From Blastococcus sp. (GTDB lineage Bacteria > Actinomycetota > Actinomycetes > Mycobacteriales > Geodermatophilaceae), in NCBI GenBank assembly GCA_025963345.1, contig JAOPUS010000171.1, forward strand, positions 1-16,282: a DNA stretch of 16,282 bases. Reading direction: 5' to 3'. Shown one piece after another: positions 1 to 6,672 of the stretch. The position numbers were made by a program, and so were the translations under genes. Position 1 is the first letter of the stretch. The number at the start of each line of letters is the position of its first letter. Below the pieces are notes generated by a model. The model was given only the letters and a program-made list of their open reading frames with translations, ran no database searches and had not been told where the DNA came from.

Positions 1-623
1 CCGACGCCGACTGGGCCGCCTCCCTCGACGCCGTCCTGGCCAGCCCGGTCGACCACGTGTCGGCCTACGCGCTGATCGTGGAGGACGGCACCCGGCTGGC
101 CCGCCGGATCTCCCGCGGCGAGCTGCCGATGCCCGAGGACGACGTCCTCGCCGACCGCTACGAGAAGGCCGACGCGACTCTCCGGACCGCCGGGTTCGAC
201 TGGTACGAGGTCTCCAACTGGGCCACCAGCGACGGCGCCCGGTGCCGGCACAACGAGCTGTACTGGGCCAACGCCAACTGGTGGGGCATCGGCCCGGGTG
301 CGCACAGCCACGTCGGCGGGCTGCGCTGGTGGAACGTCAAGCACCCGGCCGCCTACGCCGACCGGCTGATCGGCGGACAGAGCCCGGCGCAGGACGCCGA
401 ACTGCTCGACGACGCCGACCGGGCGATGGAGACGATCATGCTCGGCCTGCGGCTGCGGGAAGGCCTGCCCCTGGCCGCGCTGTCGGCGACCGGCCGCACG
501 CGGGCCCGCGACTCCGTCGCGCACGGGCTGCTCGAACCCGACGCGCACGACACCGGCCGCGCCGTCCTCACCGACCGTGGCCGGCTGCTCGCCGACGCGG
601 TGATCCGCGACCTCACCGACTGA
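1..623 (+). CDS. hemW: HemW heme chaperone (radical SAM, coproporphyrinogen III oxidase-like), 3' part
   Basis: The reading frame is open from base 3 and ends at TGA 621-623, giving the last 206 residues; the start and the radical-SAM CxxxCxxC cluster lie left of the window. Motifs typical of the HemW/HemN C-terminal half are visible: HVSAYALIVEDGT, YEVSNWA, CRHNELYW and GIGPGAHSH, followed by a helical C-terminal domain with the LGLRLREGLPL stretch. An in-frame GTG at 57 is an internal Val, not a start. HemW is known as a heme-binding protein that hands heme to client proteins; older annotations call it oxygen-independent coproporphyrinogen III oxidase. It sits upstream of the hrcA-dnaJ cluster, as it does in other Actinobacteria. 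Family assignment is firm; HemW rather than HemN rests on family resemblance and location. Confidence 0.93.
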   Translation, partial: DADWAASLDAVLASPVDHVSAYALIVEDGTRLARRISRGELPMPEDDVLADRYEKADATLRTAGFDWYEVSNWATSDGARCRHNELYWANANWWGIGPGAHSHVGGLRWWNVKHPAAYADRLIGGQSPAQDAELLDDADRAMETIMLGLRLREGLPLAALSATGRTRARDSVAHGLLEPDAHDTGRAVLTDRGRLLADAVIRDLTD

Positions 624-661
624 CCCTTTCCCTCCGGGGGACCGCCGGGCATCCTCGTCGC

Positions 662-1579
662 ATGGGACGGTTCGACGTCCGGCACCGCATCGAGCAGCTG
701 GACCCGGCACGGGACTTCGCCGAGATCTACCGGCTCATGGGCACCTACGAGTTCCCGTGGGACATGAACCAGGCGTTGAGCTTCGCGCTGTTCCGCACCT
801 ACGCGGTGCCCAGCATCGGCGGCCTGCTCGCGCGGACCGGGGAGTTCACCGCGAGGGCGCAGAAGCGCTACGACGACACCGTGCTCCTCCTCGACGCCGT
901 CCTGGAGCACGGGCCCGCGCGGGGCGTCGGCCGGACCGCGGTCCGGCGCATGAACCAGATGCACCGGTCCTACGAGATCAGCAACGACGACCTGCGCTAC
1001 GTGCTGGCGACGTTCGTCGTGACGCCGATCCGCTGGCTCGACGACTTCGGCTGGCGGCCGATGACCGAGGTCGAGCGGATCGCCAGTGCCAACTACTACC
1101 GGGACCTGGGGCGGTACATGGGCATCCGTGGCACCCCGGAGACCTGGCAGGCCTTCGCCCGCGGCCTGGACGCCTACGAGCGCGAGCACTTCGGCTTCGA
1201 CGCAGGCGCCCGCGACGTCGCCGAGTCCACCCTGGCGCTGCTCGCCACGTTTCCGCCGAACGACCGGCTCCCGGCTGCCGTCGTCCGGCGGATCTCCCTC
1301 GCGACCATGGACGGCCCGCTGCTGGATGCGTTCGGCTTCCCGCACCCGTCCCGGGCCCTGCGGGCGCTCGTGCGAGGCGGACTGAAGGCACGCGGCCGCG
1401 TCGTCCGGTTCCTGCCCCCACGGTCCGAGCCGTACTTCGCCCGGCAGCTCCCGCAGATCCGCAGCTACCCCGAGGGCTACACGGTGTCCGCGCTCGGGAC
1501 GTTCCCGCCCGGCTGTCCCGTGCCACACCCACGGACCGGGCAACCCGGCAGCGCCGCAGCGCCGACCTGCAACTCATGA
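662..1579 (+). CDS. MpaB/Lcp-family (DUF2236) oxygenase
   Basis: 305 residues from ATG 662, the first ATG after hemW (38 bp gap). The protein resembles the MPAB_Lcp catalytic domain family: an N-terminal segment with EFPWDMNQALSFALFRTYAVP, then QMH(101)RSYEISNDDLRYVLATF, PIRWLDDFGWRPMT (about 122-135), LLDAFGFPHPSRALRAL, and a C-terminal YPEGYTVSALGTFP. Characterised relatives are the rubber oxygenase Lcp (heme b) and fungal MpaB, which cleaves a prenyl side chain; most bacterial members have no known substrate. His101 is a candidate heme ligand, but I assign this by position only. No transmembrane segment or Tat signal is obvious, so it is probably cytoplasmic. The last roughly 20 residues (PHPRTGQPGSAAAPTCNS) look low-complexity, and the gene ends just before the truncated permease, so the C-terminus may be affected by that rearrangement. 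Family confident, reaction unknown. Confidence 0.82.
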   Translation: MGRFDVRHRIEQLDPARDFAEIYRLMGTYEFPWDMNQALSFALFRTYAVPSIGGLLARTGEFTARAQKRYDDTVLLLDAVLEHGPARGVGRTAVRRMNQMHRSYEISNDDLRYVLATFVVTPIRWLDDFGWRPMTEVERIASANYYRDLGRYMGIRGTPETWQAFARGLDAYEREHFGFDAGARDVAESTLALLATFPPNDRLPAAVVRRISLATMDGPLLDAFGFPHPSRALRALVRGGLKARGRVVRFLPPRSEPYFARQLPQIRSYPEGYTVSALGTFPPGCPVPHPRTGQPGSAAAPTCNS

Positions 1580-1657
1580 TCGCGGGATCGACGCGGCCCT
1601 GGCCCGCTGCGTGACCTGCACCGCGGCGGGATGAGCCGGTCCGGCCGCGTCTGACGG

Positions 1658-2155
1658 ATGTCAGGCGGGGCCGGCGACGTCTCGCACTACCGGGTCGCGG
1701 AGCGCCCGGGCCAGGCTGGTGCCGTGCTGGCGCTCCCGAGCCTCGTCGTGGTGGCACTGGTCGGCCGCCTCGTCAACGGCGTACAGCTCGGCCTGGGCAC
1801 CTGGCTCGCCCTGGTCGGTGTGCTCTGGGCCGGGTCCGTCGCCTTCGTCGCCCTGGGCCTGCTGATCGGGCTCAGCCTGGACGAGATGGCGGCCGGCGGT
1901 GCCATCGGCATCGCCGGGACCATCCTCGCCGCGCTCGGCGGCCTGTGGGTGCCGGTCGAGATCTTCCCGGACTCGCTCCGGGCGGTCGCCCATGGGCTGC
2001 CGTCGTACCGGTTCGCAGAGCTGGGCCGGAACGTGGCCGCCGGGTCGGCGCCCGTGGCGGCCACGGTGCCGGCGATGATGGGCTACACCGCGGTCTTCGC
2101 CGTCCTGGCGGTGCTCATGGCACGCCGTCGCCCGCTCTTCGCCGTCGCCGGCTGA
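1658..2155 (+). pseudogene. ABC-2 type transporter permease, N-terminally truncated remnant
   Basis: The 165-residue frame is hydrophobic, with four likely membrane segments (about 20-40, 47-75, 78-102, 134-155). The order and motifs fit the C-terminal two-thirds of a DrrB/YadH-like ABC-2 permease: ALGLLIGLSLDEMAAGGAIG, then ALGGLWVPVEIFPDSLRAVAHGLPSYRFAELGRN. Intact members have six segments and roughly 240-260 residues, so about 80-90 N-terminal residues including TM1-2 are missing. The frame is closed upstream by TGA 1652-1654, and no ATP-binding-cassette gene lies in front of it; the oxygenase gene ends 78 bp upstream. The first residues (MSGGAGDVSHYRVAERPGQ) do not look like a permease N-terminus. 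It lies directly before a kinase/regulator pair, the usual neighbour of such transporters. I infer a deletion that removed the ATPase gene and the front of this gene. A shortened functional protein cannot be excluded. Confidence 0.65.
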
Positions 2156-2162
2156 GCCCGGC

Positions 2163-2168
2163 TACGGT
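2163..2168 (+). promoter_or_regulatory. Candidate -10 element (TACGGT) for the histidine kinase gene
   Basis: TACGGT matches the actinobacterial TANNNT pattern and ends 7 nt before GTG 2176, the spacing expected for a leaderless transcript. It supports GTG 2176 over ATG 2188 as the start. No convincing -35 is visible and no Shine-Dalgarno sequence precedes either start. Confidence 0.4.
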
Positions 2169-2175
2169 CCGGGAC

Positions 2176-3288
2176 GTGGACGCGCGGATGTCGTGGCGGA
2201 CCCGGGGCTGGGCACTGCCCTGGCTGCTGTTCCAGGGCTTCCCGATCGCCGACCTGGTCCTCACCCCACGACCGGTCGCGGTGCGGATCGTCGCGGCCGT
2301 CGCGCTGGTGGTGTTCACCGTCGCCTACCTCGTGGTGTTCGGCCGGATGTTCGGCCACGGGTGCCAACCCGCCCGGGGCGCGCTCCTGGTCGTGGTGGTG
2401 CTCGCGGTGGCGCTCGCCGTGTGGCTCGGCACCTCGTGGGCCGGCTTGTTGATCTACGTGTCGGCCGCCGCCTCGGTGAGCCTGCCCCGGCGCTGGGTGT
2501 GGCCCGCGGTCCTGGGCGCCGCAGCCGTCTGCACCGCGGTGGTCGCTGCCGACGGGCTGCTCGACGAGGTGTTCATCCTGCCGGTGATGTGCCTGCTGAC
2601 GGCCTTCGCCCTGCAGGGCACTCGGCACCTGATCTCGGTCAACACCGAGCTGGTGGAGGCCCGCGACGAGCTGGCACGCAACGCGGTCGCCCAGGAACGG
2701 CTCCGCTTCGCCCGTGACCTGCACGACCTGCTGGGCCACAGCCTGTCGTTGATCGCGCTGAAGAGCGAGCTGGCCGGCCGGCTCGCCGAGGCCGACCCCG
2801 CGCGGGCGCGGGCGGAGATGGCCGACGTCGAGGCCGCCGCCCGGCGCGCCCTCGCCGAGGTCCGGGACGCGGTCAGCGGGTACCGCCAGGTGAGCCTCGC
2901 GCAGGCCCTGGCCGAGGCCCGCTCGGCGCTGTCCGCCGCGGGGATCACGCTGCGCTCCCCGGCGCCCGGGGAGCCGCTGCCGGGCGCGGTGGACGCGGTA
3001 CTCGGGTGGGTGATCCGGGAGGCCGCGACCAACGTGCTCCGGCACAGCGGCGCGCGCTCGGTGACGGTGGACCTCGTCCAGAGAGCGGACGACGTCACCC
3101 TCACGGTGACCGACGACGGCCGTGGCAGCGCCGCGTCCGCAGGGGCAGGCCTCGCGGGGCTGGCCGAGCGGGTCGAGGTTCTCGGCGGGCAGCTGGCGGC
3201 GGGATCGTCGGGAAACTCCGGCTTCCGGCTGACCGCTGCCGTCCCGTTGACCGCTCCGGTGGCGCAGGAATCGGTGGACAGCCGGTGA
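2176..3288 (+). CDS. DesK/NarX-type sensor histidine kinase
   Basis: 370 residues from GTG 2176; ATG 2188 (four codons in) is the alternative. The N-terminal 150 residues carry five or six membrane segments (for example about 12-29, 34-56, a Val/Ala/Leu-rich stretch near 70-100, and two more before residue 150) with no extracellular loop large enough for a sensor domain. A HisKA_3 dimerisation domain follows with RFARDLH(183)DLLGHSLS, where His183 is the predicted phosphoacceptor. The C-terminal HATPase domain shows the N box (REAATNVLRHS) and G1 box (VTDDGRGS), then GLAGLAERVEVLGG. It is co-transcribed with the response regulator (stop/start GTGA overlap at 3285-3288) and follows a permease remnant 20 bp upstream. 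Such kinases usually control a neighbouring ABC exporter through their partner regulator; here that exporter looks broken, so the current target is unknown. Confidence 0.92.
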   Translation: MDARMSWRTRGWALPWLLFQGFPIADLVLTPRPVAVRIVAAVALVVFTVAYLVVFGRMFGHGCQPARGALLVVVVLAVALAVWLGTSWAGLLIYVSAAASVSLPRRWVWPAVLGAAAVCTAVVAADGLLDEVFILPVMCLLTAFALQGTRHLISVNTELVEARDELARNAVAQERLRFARDLHDLLGHSLSLIALKSELAGRLAEADPARARAEMADVEAAARRALAEVRDAVSGYRQVSLAQALAEARSALSAAGITLRSPAPGEPLPGAVDAVLGWVIREAATNVLRHSGARSVTVDLVQRADDVTLTVTDDGRGSAASAGAGLAGLAERVEVLGGQLAAGSSGNSGFRLTAAVPLTAPVAQESVDSR

Positions 3289-3890
3289 TCCGGGTGCTCA
3301 TCGCCGAGGACCAGTCACTCGTCCGCGGTGCGCTGCGGGCCCTGCTCGACCTGGAGGACGACCTCGAGGTCGTCGCCGAGGTGGGTCGCGGGGACGCCGT
3401 CGTGGACGCCGCGCGCGAGCACCGGCCGGACGTCGCGCTGCTGGACATCGAGATGCCGGGCGGGGACGGCATCGAGGCCGCCCGCGCGCTGGCCTCGGCG
3501 CTGCCCGGGTGCCGGGCGGTCATCCTCACCACGTTCGGCCGGCCGGGGTTCCTCCGCCGGGCGATGGAGGTGGGCGCGGCCGGGTTCCTGGTCAAGGACG
3601 CGCCCGTCGCCGAACTGGCGCGCGGAATCCGGGCGGTGATGGCGGGGGAGCGGGTCATCGACCGGGACCTCGCGGCCGCGGCCCTGGCGATCGGGGCGAC
3701 GCCGTTGTCCGCACGGGAGGCCGAGGTGCTCCGCGCCGCCGCGGACGGCGCCACCGTCGCCGACATCGCCGGCCGGCTGTTCCTGTCGGAGGGGACGGTG
3801 CGCAACTACCTCTCGTCCGCGATCGGGAAGACCGGCGCGCGGACCCGGGTGGAGGCCGCGCGGGTCGCCGAGGAGAAGGGCTGGCTCTAG
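3285..3890 (+). CDS. NarL/DesR-type response regulator (REC + LuxR HTH)
   Basis: 201 residues from GTG 3285, which overlaps the kinase stop by four bases (GTGA), indicating translational coupling. The receiver domain (1-120) has the acidic pair in LIAEDQS, the phosphoacceptor Asp54 in ALLDIEMPGGDG, a Thr in ILTTFGRPG, and Lys104 in FLVKDAP. A GerE/LuxR helix-turn-helix follows from about 139 to the end (PLSAREAEVLRAAADG, then ADIAGRLFLSEGTVRNYLS). All residues needed for phosphotransfer are present, so the two-component pair itself looks functional even though the upstream transporter gene is truncated. The stop TAG 3888-3890 lies in a CTAG shared with the stop of the convergent gene. This is the DesR-like subgroup; no specific regulon can be named. 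Confidence 0.93.
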   Translation: MIRVLIAEDQSLVRGALRALLDLEDDLEVVAEVGRGDAVVDAAREHRPDVALLDIEMPGGDGIEAARALASALPGCRAVILTTFGRPGFLRRAMEVGAAGFLVKDAPVAELARGIRAVMAGERVIDRDLAAAALAIGATPLSAREAEVLRAAADGATVADIAGRLFLSEGTVRNYLSSAIGKTGARTRVEAARVAEEKGWL

Positions 3891-4294
3891 ACGCGACGAG
3901 GGTTCGGGACCGGCGGCTGCGCCGGGATCGACGCCGTCGCCGGGCCGGTCGAGGCCTGGACCGGGGTGAGCGCGTCGAGGTCGAGCACCCGGACGTGGAT
4001 CACGTTGCGCTGCTGCAGGGCCGCCCGCAGCGCGCGGTGCAGGCCGTCCTCCAGGTACAGCTCCCCGTGCCACTGGACGGCGTGCGGGAACAGGTCGCCG
4101 TAGAAGGTGGAGTCGTCGGCGAGCAGGGCGTCGAGCGCCAGTTCCTTCTTCGTCGTCGTCAGCGTGTCCATCCGCACCTGGCGGGGCGGGATCATCGCCC
4201 AGTCCCGGGTGGACAAGCCGTGATCGGGATAGGGCCGGCCGTCACGTACCGCTTTGAAGATCAGGGAACCGACCTCCGCTCTCTGGCCGGGCAC
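3887..4294 (-). CDS. Conserved actinobacterial protein with ParB-like motif (Rv2375-like)
   Basis: 135 residues from GTG 4294 (reverse strand), ending in the CTAG that also holds the stop of the convergent regulator. Conserved-looking parts are AVRDGRPYPDHGLSTRDWA, the stretch IPPRQVRMDTLTTTKKELAL, then STFYGDLFPHAVQW and YLEDGLHRALRAAL (about 80-92). The D83-G-x-H86-R87 pattern recalls the 'DGxHR' motif of ParB/Srx-like folds. From memory this matches the small protein encoded divergently from hrcA in mycobacteria (Rv2375); I know of no established function. The C-terminal 25 residues are Pro/Ala-rich and probably disordered. There is no strong ribosome-binding site. A GGAGG sits further downstream inside the frame, nine bases before a CTG codon, so a shorter form starting near residue 11 is possible. 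It is divergent from hrcA and separated from it by the CIRCE region. Confidence 0.8.
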   Translation of the reverse strand: MPGQRAEVGSLIFKAVRDGRPYPDHGLSTRDWAMIPPRQVRMDTLTTTKKELALDALLADDSTFYGDLFPHAVQWHGELYLEDGLHRALRAALQQRNVIHVRVLDLDALTPVQASTGPATASIPAQPPVPNPRRV

Positions 4295-4312
4295 GGGGCG
4301 CCGACCCGACCC

Positions 4313-4318
4313 ACCCTA
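4313..4318 (-). promoter_or_regulatory. Candidate -10 element (TAGGGT) for the Rv2375-like gene
   Basis: On the reverse strand TAGGGT (TANNNT) ends 18 nt before GTG 4294, which would give a leader of roughly ten bases. No clear -35 is visible. Confidence 0.35.
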
Positions 4319-4400
4319 GCCGTCGTCCATCCCCTCCGCCGCCGCCCCGGGCAAGGGTGAGGCCGCCCGCTAGCCTCGCGACGGAGCGTCCGGGCGGAGG

Positions 4401-4406
4401 TACGCT
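4401..4406 (+). promoter_or_regulatory. Candidate -10 element (TACGCT) for hrcA
   Basis: TACGCT fits TANNNT and would place transcription start near 4413, within the left arm of the CIRCE element. HrcA bound there would block initiation directly. No good -35 is seen about 17 bp upstream, so this is a weak call. Confidence 0.35.
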
Positions 4407-4409
4407 TGC

Positions 4410-4436
4410 CTGGCACTCTGTCCGTGTGAGTGCCAG
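4410..4436 (+). promoter_or_regulatory. CIRCE operator (HrcA binding site)
   Basis: The sequence CTGGCACTC, nine spacer bases, GAGTGCCAG is a perfect inverted repeat with the exact architecture of CIRCE (consensus TTAGCACTC-N9-GAGTGCTAA). It differs from consensus only in the outer bases, and the core GCACTC/GAGTGC is intact. It lies 60 bp upstream of hrcA. HrcA is known to repress through this site and to be released when GroEL is titrated by heat-damaged proteins, so the hrcA-dnaJ unit is predicted to be autoregulated. Confidence 0.93.
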
Positions 4437-4496
4437 TTCCGGGCTGCTGTCCGGACGGCCCGCACGGCACGTCGACCGGTACGGGGAGGTGTCACC

Positions 4497-5519
4497 GTGG
4501 CGCACGACGAACGCCGCCTGGAGGTCCTCCGGGCCATCGTCCAGGACTATGTGTCCAGCAACGACCCGGTTGGCAGCAAGGCTCTCGCCGAACGGCACGA
4601 CCTCGGGGTGTCCCCGGCCACCATCCGCAACGACATGGCGGTGCTCGAGGAGCAGGGCTACATCACCCAACCGCACACCAGCGCAGGGCGGGTGCCCACC
4701 GACAAGGGCTACCGCCTCTTCGTCGACCGACTCTCGACGGTCAAGCCGCTGTCGGCGGCCGAGCGGCGGGCGATCGAGCGGTTCCTCGACGGCGCCGTCG
4801 ACCTCCACGACGTGCTCAGCCGCAGCGTCCGGCTCCTGGCCCAGCTCACCCAACAGGTGGCGGTCGTGCAGTACCCGTCGCTCTCGCGCAGCGCCGTCCG
4901 CCATCTCGAGGTGGTCCAGGTGGCCGCTGCCCGGCTGATGCTGGTGCTGATCACCGACACCGGCCGGGTCGAGCAGCGCGTCATCGACTGCCCGGTGGAC
5001 GTCGATGCCGAGGCCGTGGCCGAGCTCCGCACACTGCTCAACTCCGCGTTCGGCGGCGTGAAGCTCGTGGACGCCAGCGGCAAGGTGCCCGACCTCGTCG
5101 ACAGCGCCCCGCGACATCTGCGGGGACTGGTCGCCACGGTCAGCGCCACCCTGCTCGAGACCCTCGTCGAGCCCAGCGAGGACCGGCTGGTCATCGGCGG
5201 GACGGCGAACCTGACCCGCGGCAACGCGCTCGACTTCCCAGGCACGGTGCGCCCGCTGCTGGAGGCGCTGGAAGAACAGGTCGTGGTCCTACGGTTGATG
5301 GGTCAGGTGGACGCGAGCACGGTGCTGGTCCGGATCGGTGAGGAGAACGCCCACGAGGCGCTCACCGGGGCCTCCTTCGTCTCCGTCGGCTACGGCAAAA
5401 CCGACCGCCCGCTGGGTGGGCTCGGCATCGTCGGTCCCACCCGCATGGACTACCCAGGAAACATGGCCGCGGTTCGCGCCGTGGCCCGCTATGTCGGCCA
5501 CCTGCTGGCCGAGAGCTGA
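4497..5519 (+). CDS. hrcA: Heat-inducible transcriptional repressor HrcA
   Basis: 340 residues from GTG 4497, preceded by a good ribosome-binding site (GGGGAGG 4483-4489, seven-base spacer). The N-terminal winged helix shows the family signature: DPVGSKALAERHDLGVSPAT, then IRNDMAVLEEQGYITQPHTS and AGRVPTDKGYRLFVDRL. The GAF-like and dimerisation regions follow, with RHLEVVQVAAARLMLVLITD, the conserved GTANLTRGN near residue 240, and a C-terminal GLGIVGPTRMDYPGNMAAV. Length matches the family (about 340). It represses class I heat-shock genes by binding CIRCE, and one CIRCE lies in its own leader. It is followed after 15 bp by dnaJ, the usual actinobacterial hrcA-dnaJ2 operon. Confidence 0.97.
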   Translation: MAHDERRLEVLRAIVQDYVSSNDPVGSKALAERHDLGVSPATIRNDMAVLEEQGYITQPHTSAGRVPTDKGYRLFVDRLSTVKPLSAAERRAIERFLDGAVDLHDVLSRSVRLLAQLTQQVAVVQYPSLSRSAVRHLEVVQVAAARLMLVLITDTGRVEQRVIDCPVDVDAEAVAELRTLLNSAFGGVKLVDASGKVPDLVDSAPRHLRGLVATVSATLLETLVEPSEDRLVIGGTANLTRGNALDFPGTVRPLLEALEEQVVVLRLMGQVDASTVLVRIGEENAHEALTGASFVSVGYGKTDRPLGGLGIVGPTRMDYPGNMAAVRAVARYVGHLLAES

Positions 5520-5534
5520 GGCTGAGAAATCTCG

Positions 5535-6671
5535 ATGGCAACCGACTACTTCGGCGTGCTGGGCGTGACCCACGGTGCCAGTGACAGCGACATCAAGCGC
5601 GCCTACCGGCGCCTTGCCCGCGACCTGCACCCCGACGTCAACCCCGAGCCCGGCGCCAAGGAGCGATTCCAGGAGGTCACCCGCGCGTACGAGGCGCTGA
5701 CCGACCCGGAGAAGCGCCGCATCGTCGACCTCGGCGGTGACCCGTTCGACTCCGGTGGCGGTGGGGGCGGGGCCGGCGGCTTCGGCGGGGCCGGCTTCGG
5801 GGGCCTCGGCGACATCATGGACGCCTTCTTCGGCGGGGCGGCCACCCGCGGCCCGCGCAGCCGCACCCGCGCCGGCCGGGACGCACTCATCCCGATCGAG
5901 CTCGAGCTCGACGAGACCGTCTTCGGCGTGACCAAGGACCTCACCGTCGACACCGCCGTCCTCTGCACGACCTGCACGGGCGCCGGCACCGCGCCCGGCA
6001 CGCACCCGACCACCTGTACGACCTGCTCGGGCCGCGGCGAGGTGCAGAGCGTCCAGCGGGGCTTCCTCGGCCAGGTCGTCTCCAGCCGGGTCTGCCCGAC
6101 CTGCGCCGGCACGGGCCAGGTCATCCCGGAGCCGTGCCCCGTGTGCGCCGGTGACGGGCGGGTCCGCTCGCGCCGGACGATCTCGGTGAAGGTGCCGGCC
6201 GGCGTCGAGGACGGCATGCGGATCCGCCTGACCGGGCAGGGTGAGGTCGGTCCGGGCGGCGGCCCCGCCGGCGACCTGTACGTGGAGATCCACGAGCGTC
6301 CCCACGACGTGTTCACCCGGGACGGCGAGGACCTGCACTGCCGGGTCACCCTGCCGATGACCTCGGCGGCTCTCGGCACCACGCTCAGCCTGAAGACCCT
6401 GGACGGCGAGGAGGACCTCGACATCCGTCCCGGCACCCAGTCCGGCAGCGTGCTCACGCTGCGCGCGCACGGGGCGCCGCGGCTGCGGGGCACCGGCCGG
6501 GGCAACCTGCTCGTGCACGTCGAGGTCTCGACGCCGACCCGCCTGGATGCCGAGCAGGAGAAGCTGCTGCGCGAGCTCGCCGCCCTGCGCGGCGAGGACC
6601 AGCCGGAATCCCACCGCGAGGCGCAGGGCGGACTGTTCTCCCGGGTCCGCGACGCGTTCAACGGACGCTGA
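5535..6671 (+). CDS. dnaJ: Chaperone protein DnaJ (DnaJ2 type)
   Basis: 378 residues from ATG 5535, with only a weak ribosome-binding site. The J domain (about 4-68) carries the HPD motif at 32-34 that stimulates DnaK ATPase. A Gly-rich linker (about 74-96) includes a run of six Gly. The zinc-binding domain (144 to about 210) has all four CxxCxGxG repeats: CTTCTGAG, CTTCSGRG, CPTCAGTG and CPVCAGDG. The C-terminal substrate-binding domains end with a short tail. The position behind hrcA, without dnaK or grpE nearby, marks it as the second DnaJ (DnaJ2) known from Actinobacteria, which delivers unfolded proteins to DnaK. It is probably co-transcribed with hrcA under CIRCE control and runs into rsmE, whose GTG follows its stop by one base. 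Confidence 0.97.
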   Translation: MATDYFGVLGVTHGASDSDIKRAYRRLARDLHPDVNPEPGAKERFQEVTRAYEALTDPEKRRIVDLGGDPFDSGGGGGGAGGFGGAGFGGLGDIMDAFFGGAATRGPRSRTRAGRDALIPIELELDETVFGVTKDLTVDTAVLCTTCTGAGTAPGTHPTTCTTCSGRGEVQSVQRGFLGQVVSSRVCPTCAGTGQVIPEPCPVCAGDGRVRSRRTISVKVPAGVEDGMRIRLTGQGEVGPGGGPAGDLYVEIHERPHDVFTRDGEDLHCRVTLPMTSAALGTTLSLKTLDGEEDLDIRPGTQSGSVLTLRAHGAPRLRGTGRGNLLVHVEVSTPTRLDAEQEKLLRELAALRGEDQPESHREAQGGLFSRVRDAFNGR

Positions 6672-6672
6672 G

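Noticed and set aside
353..1543. Long minus-strand frame opposite hemW and the oxygenase gene
   Set aside because: Shadow frame caused by GC bias; no start signal and no recognisable motif, while both plus-strand genes are well supported.
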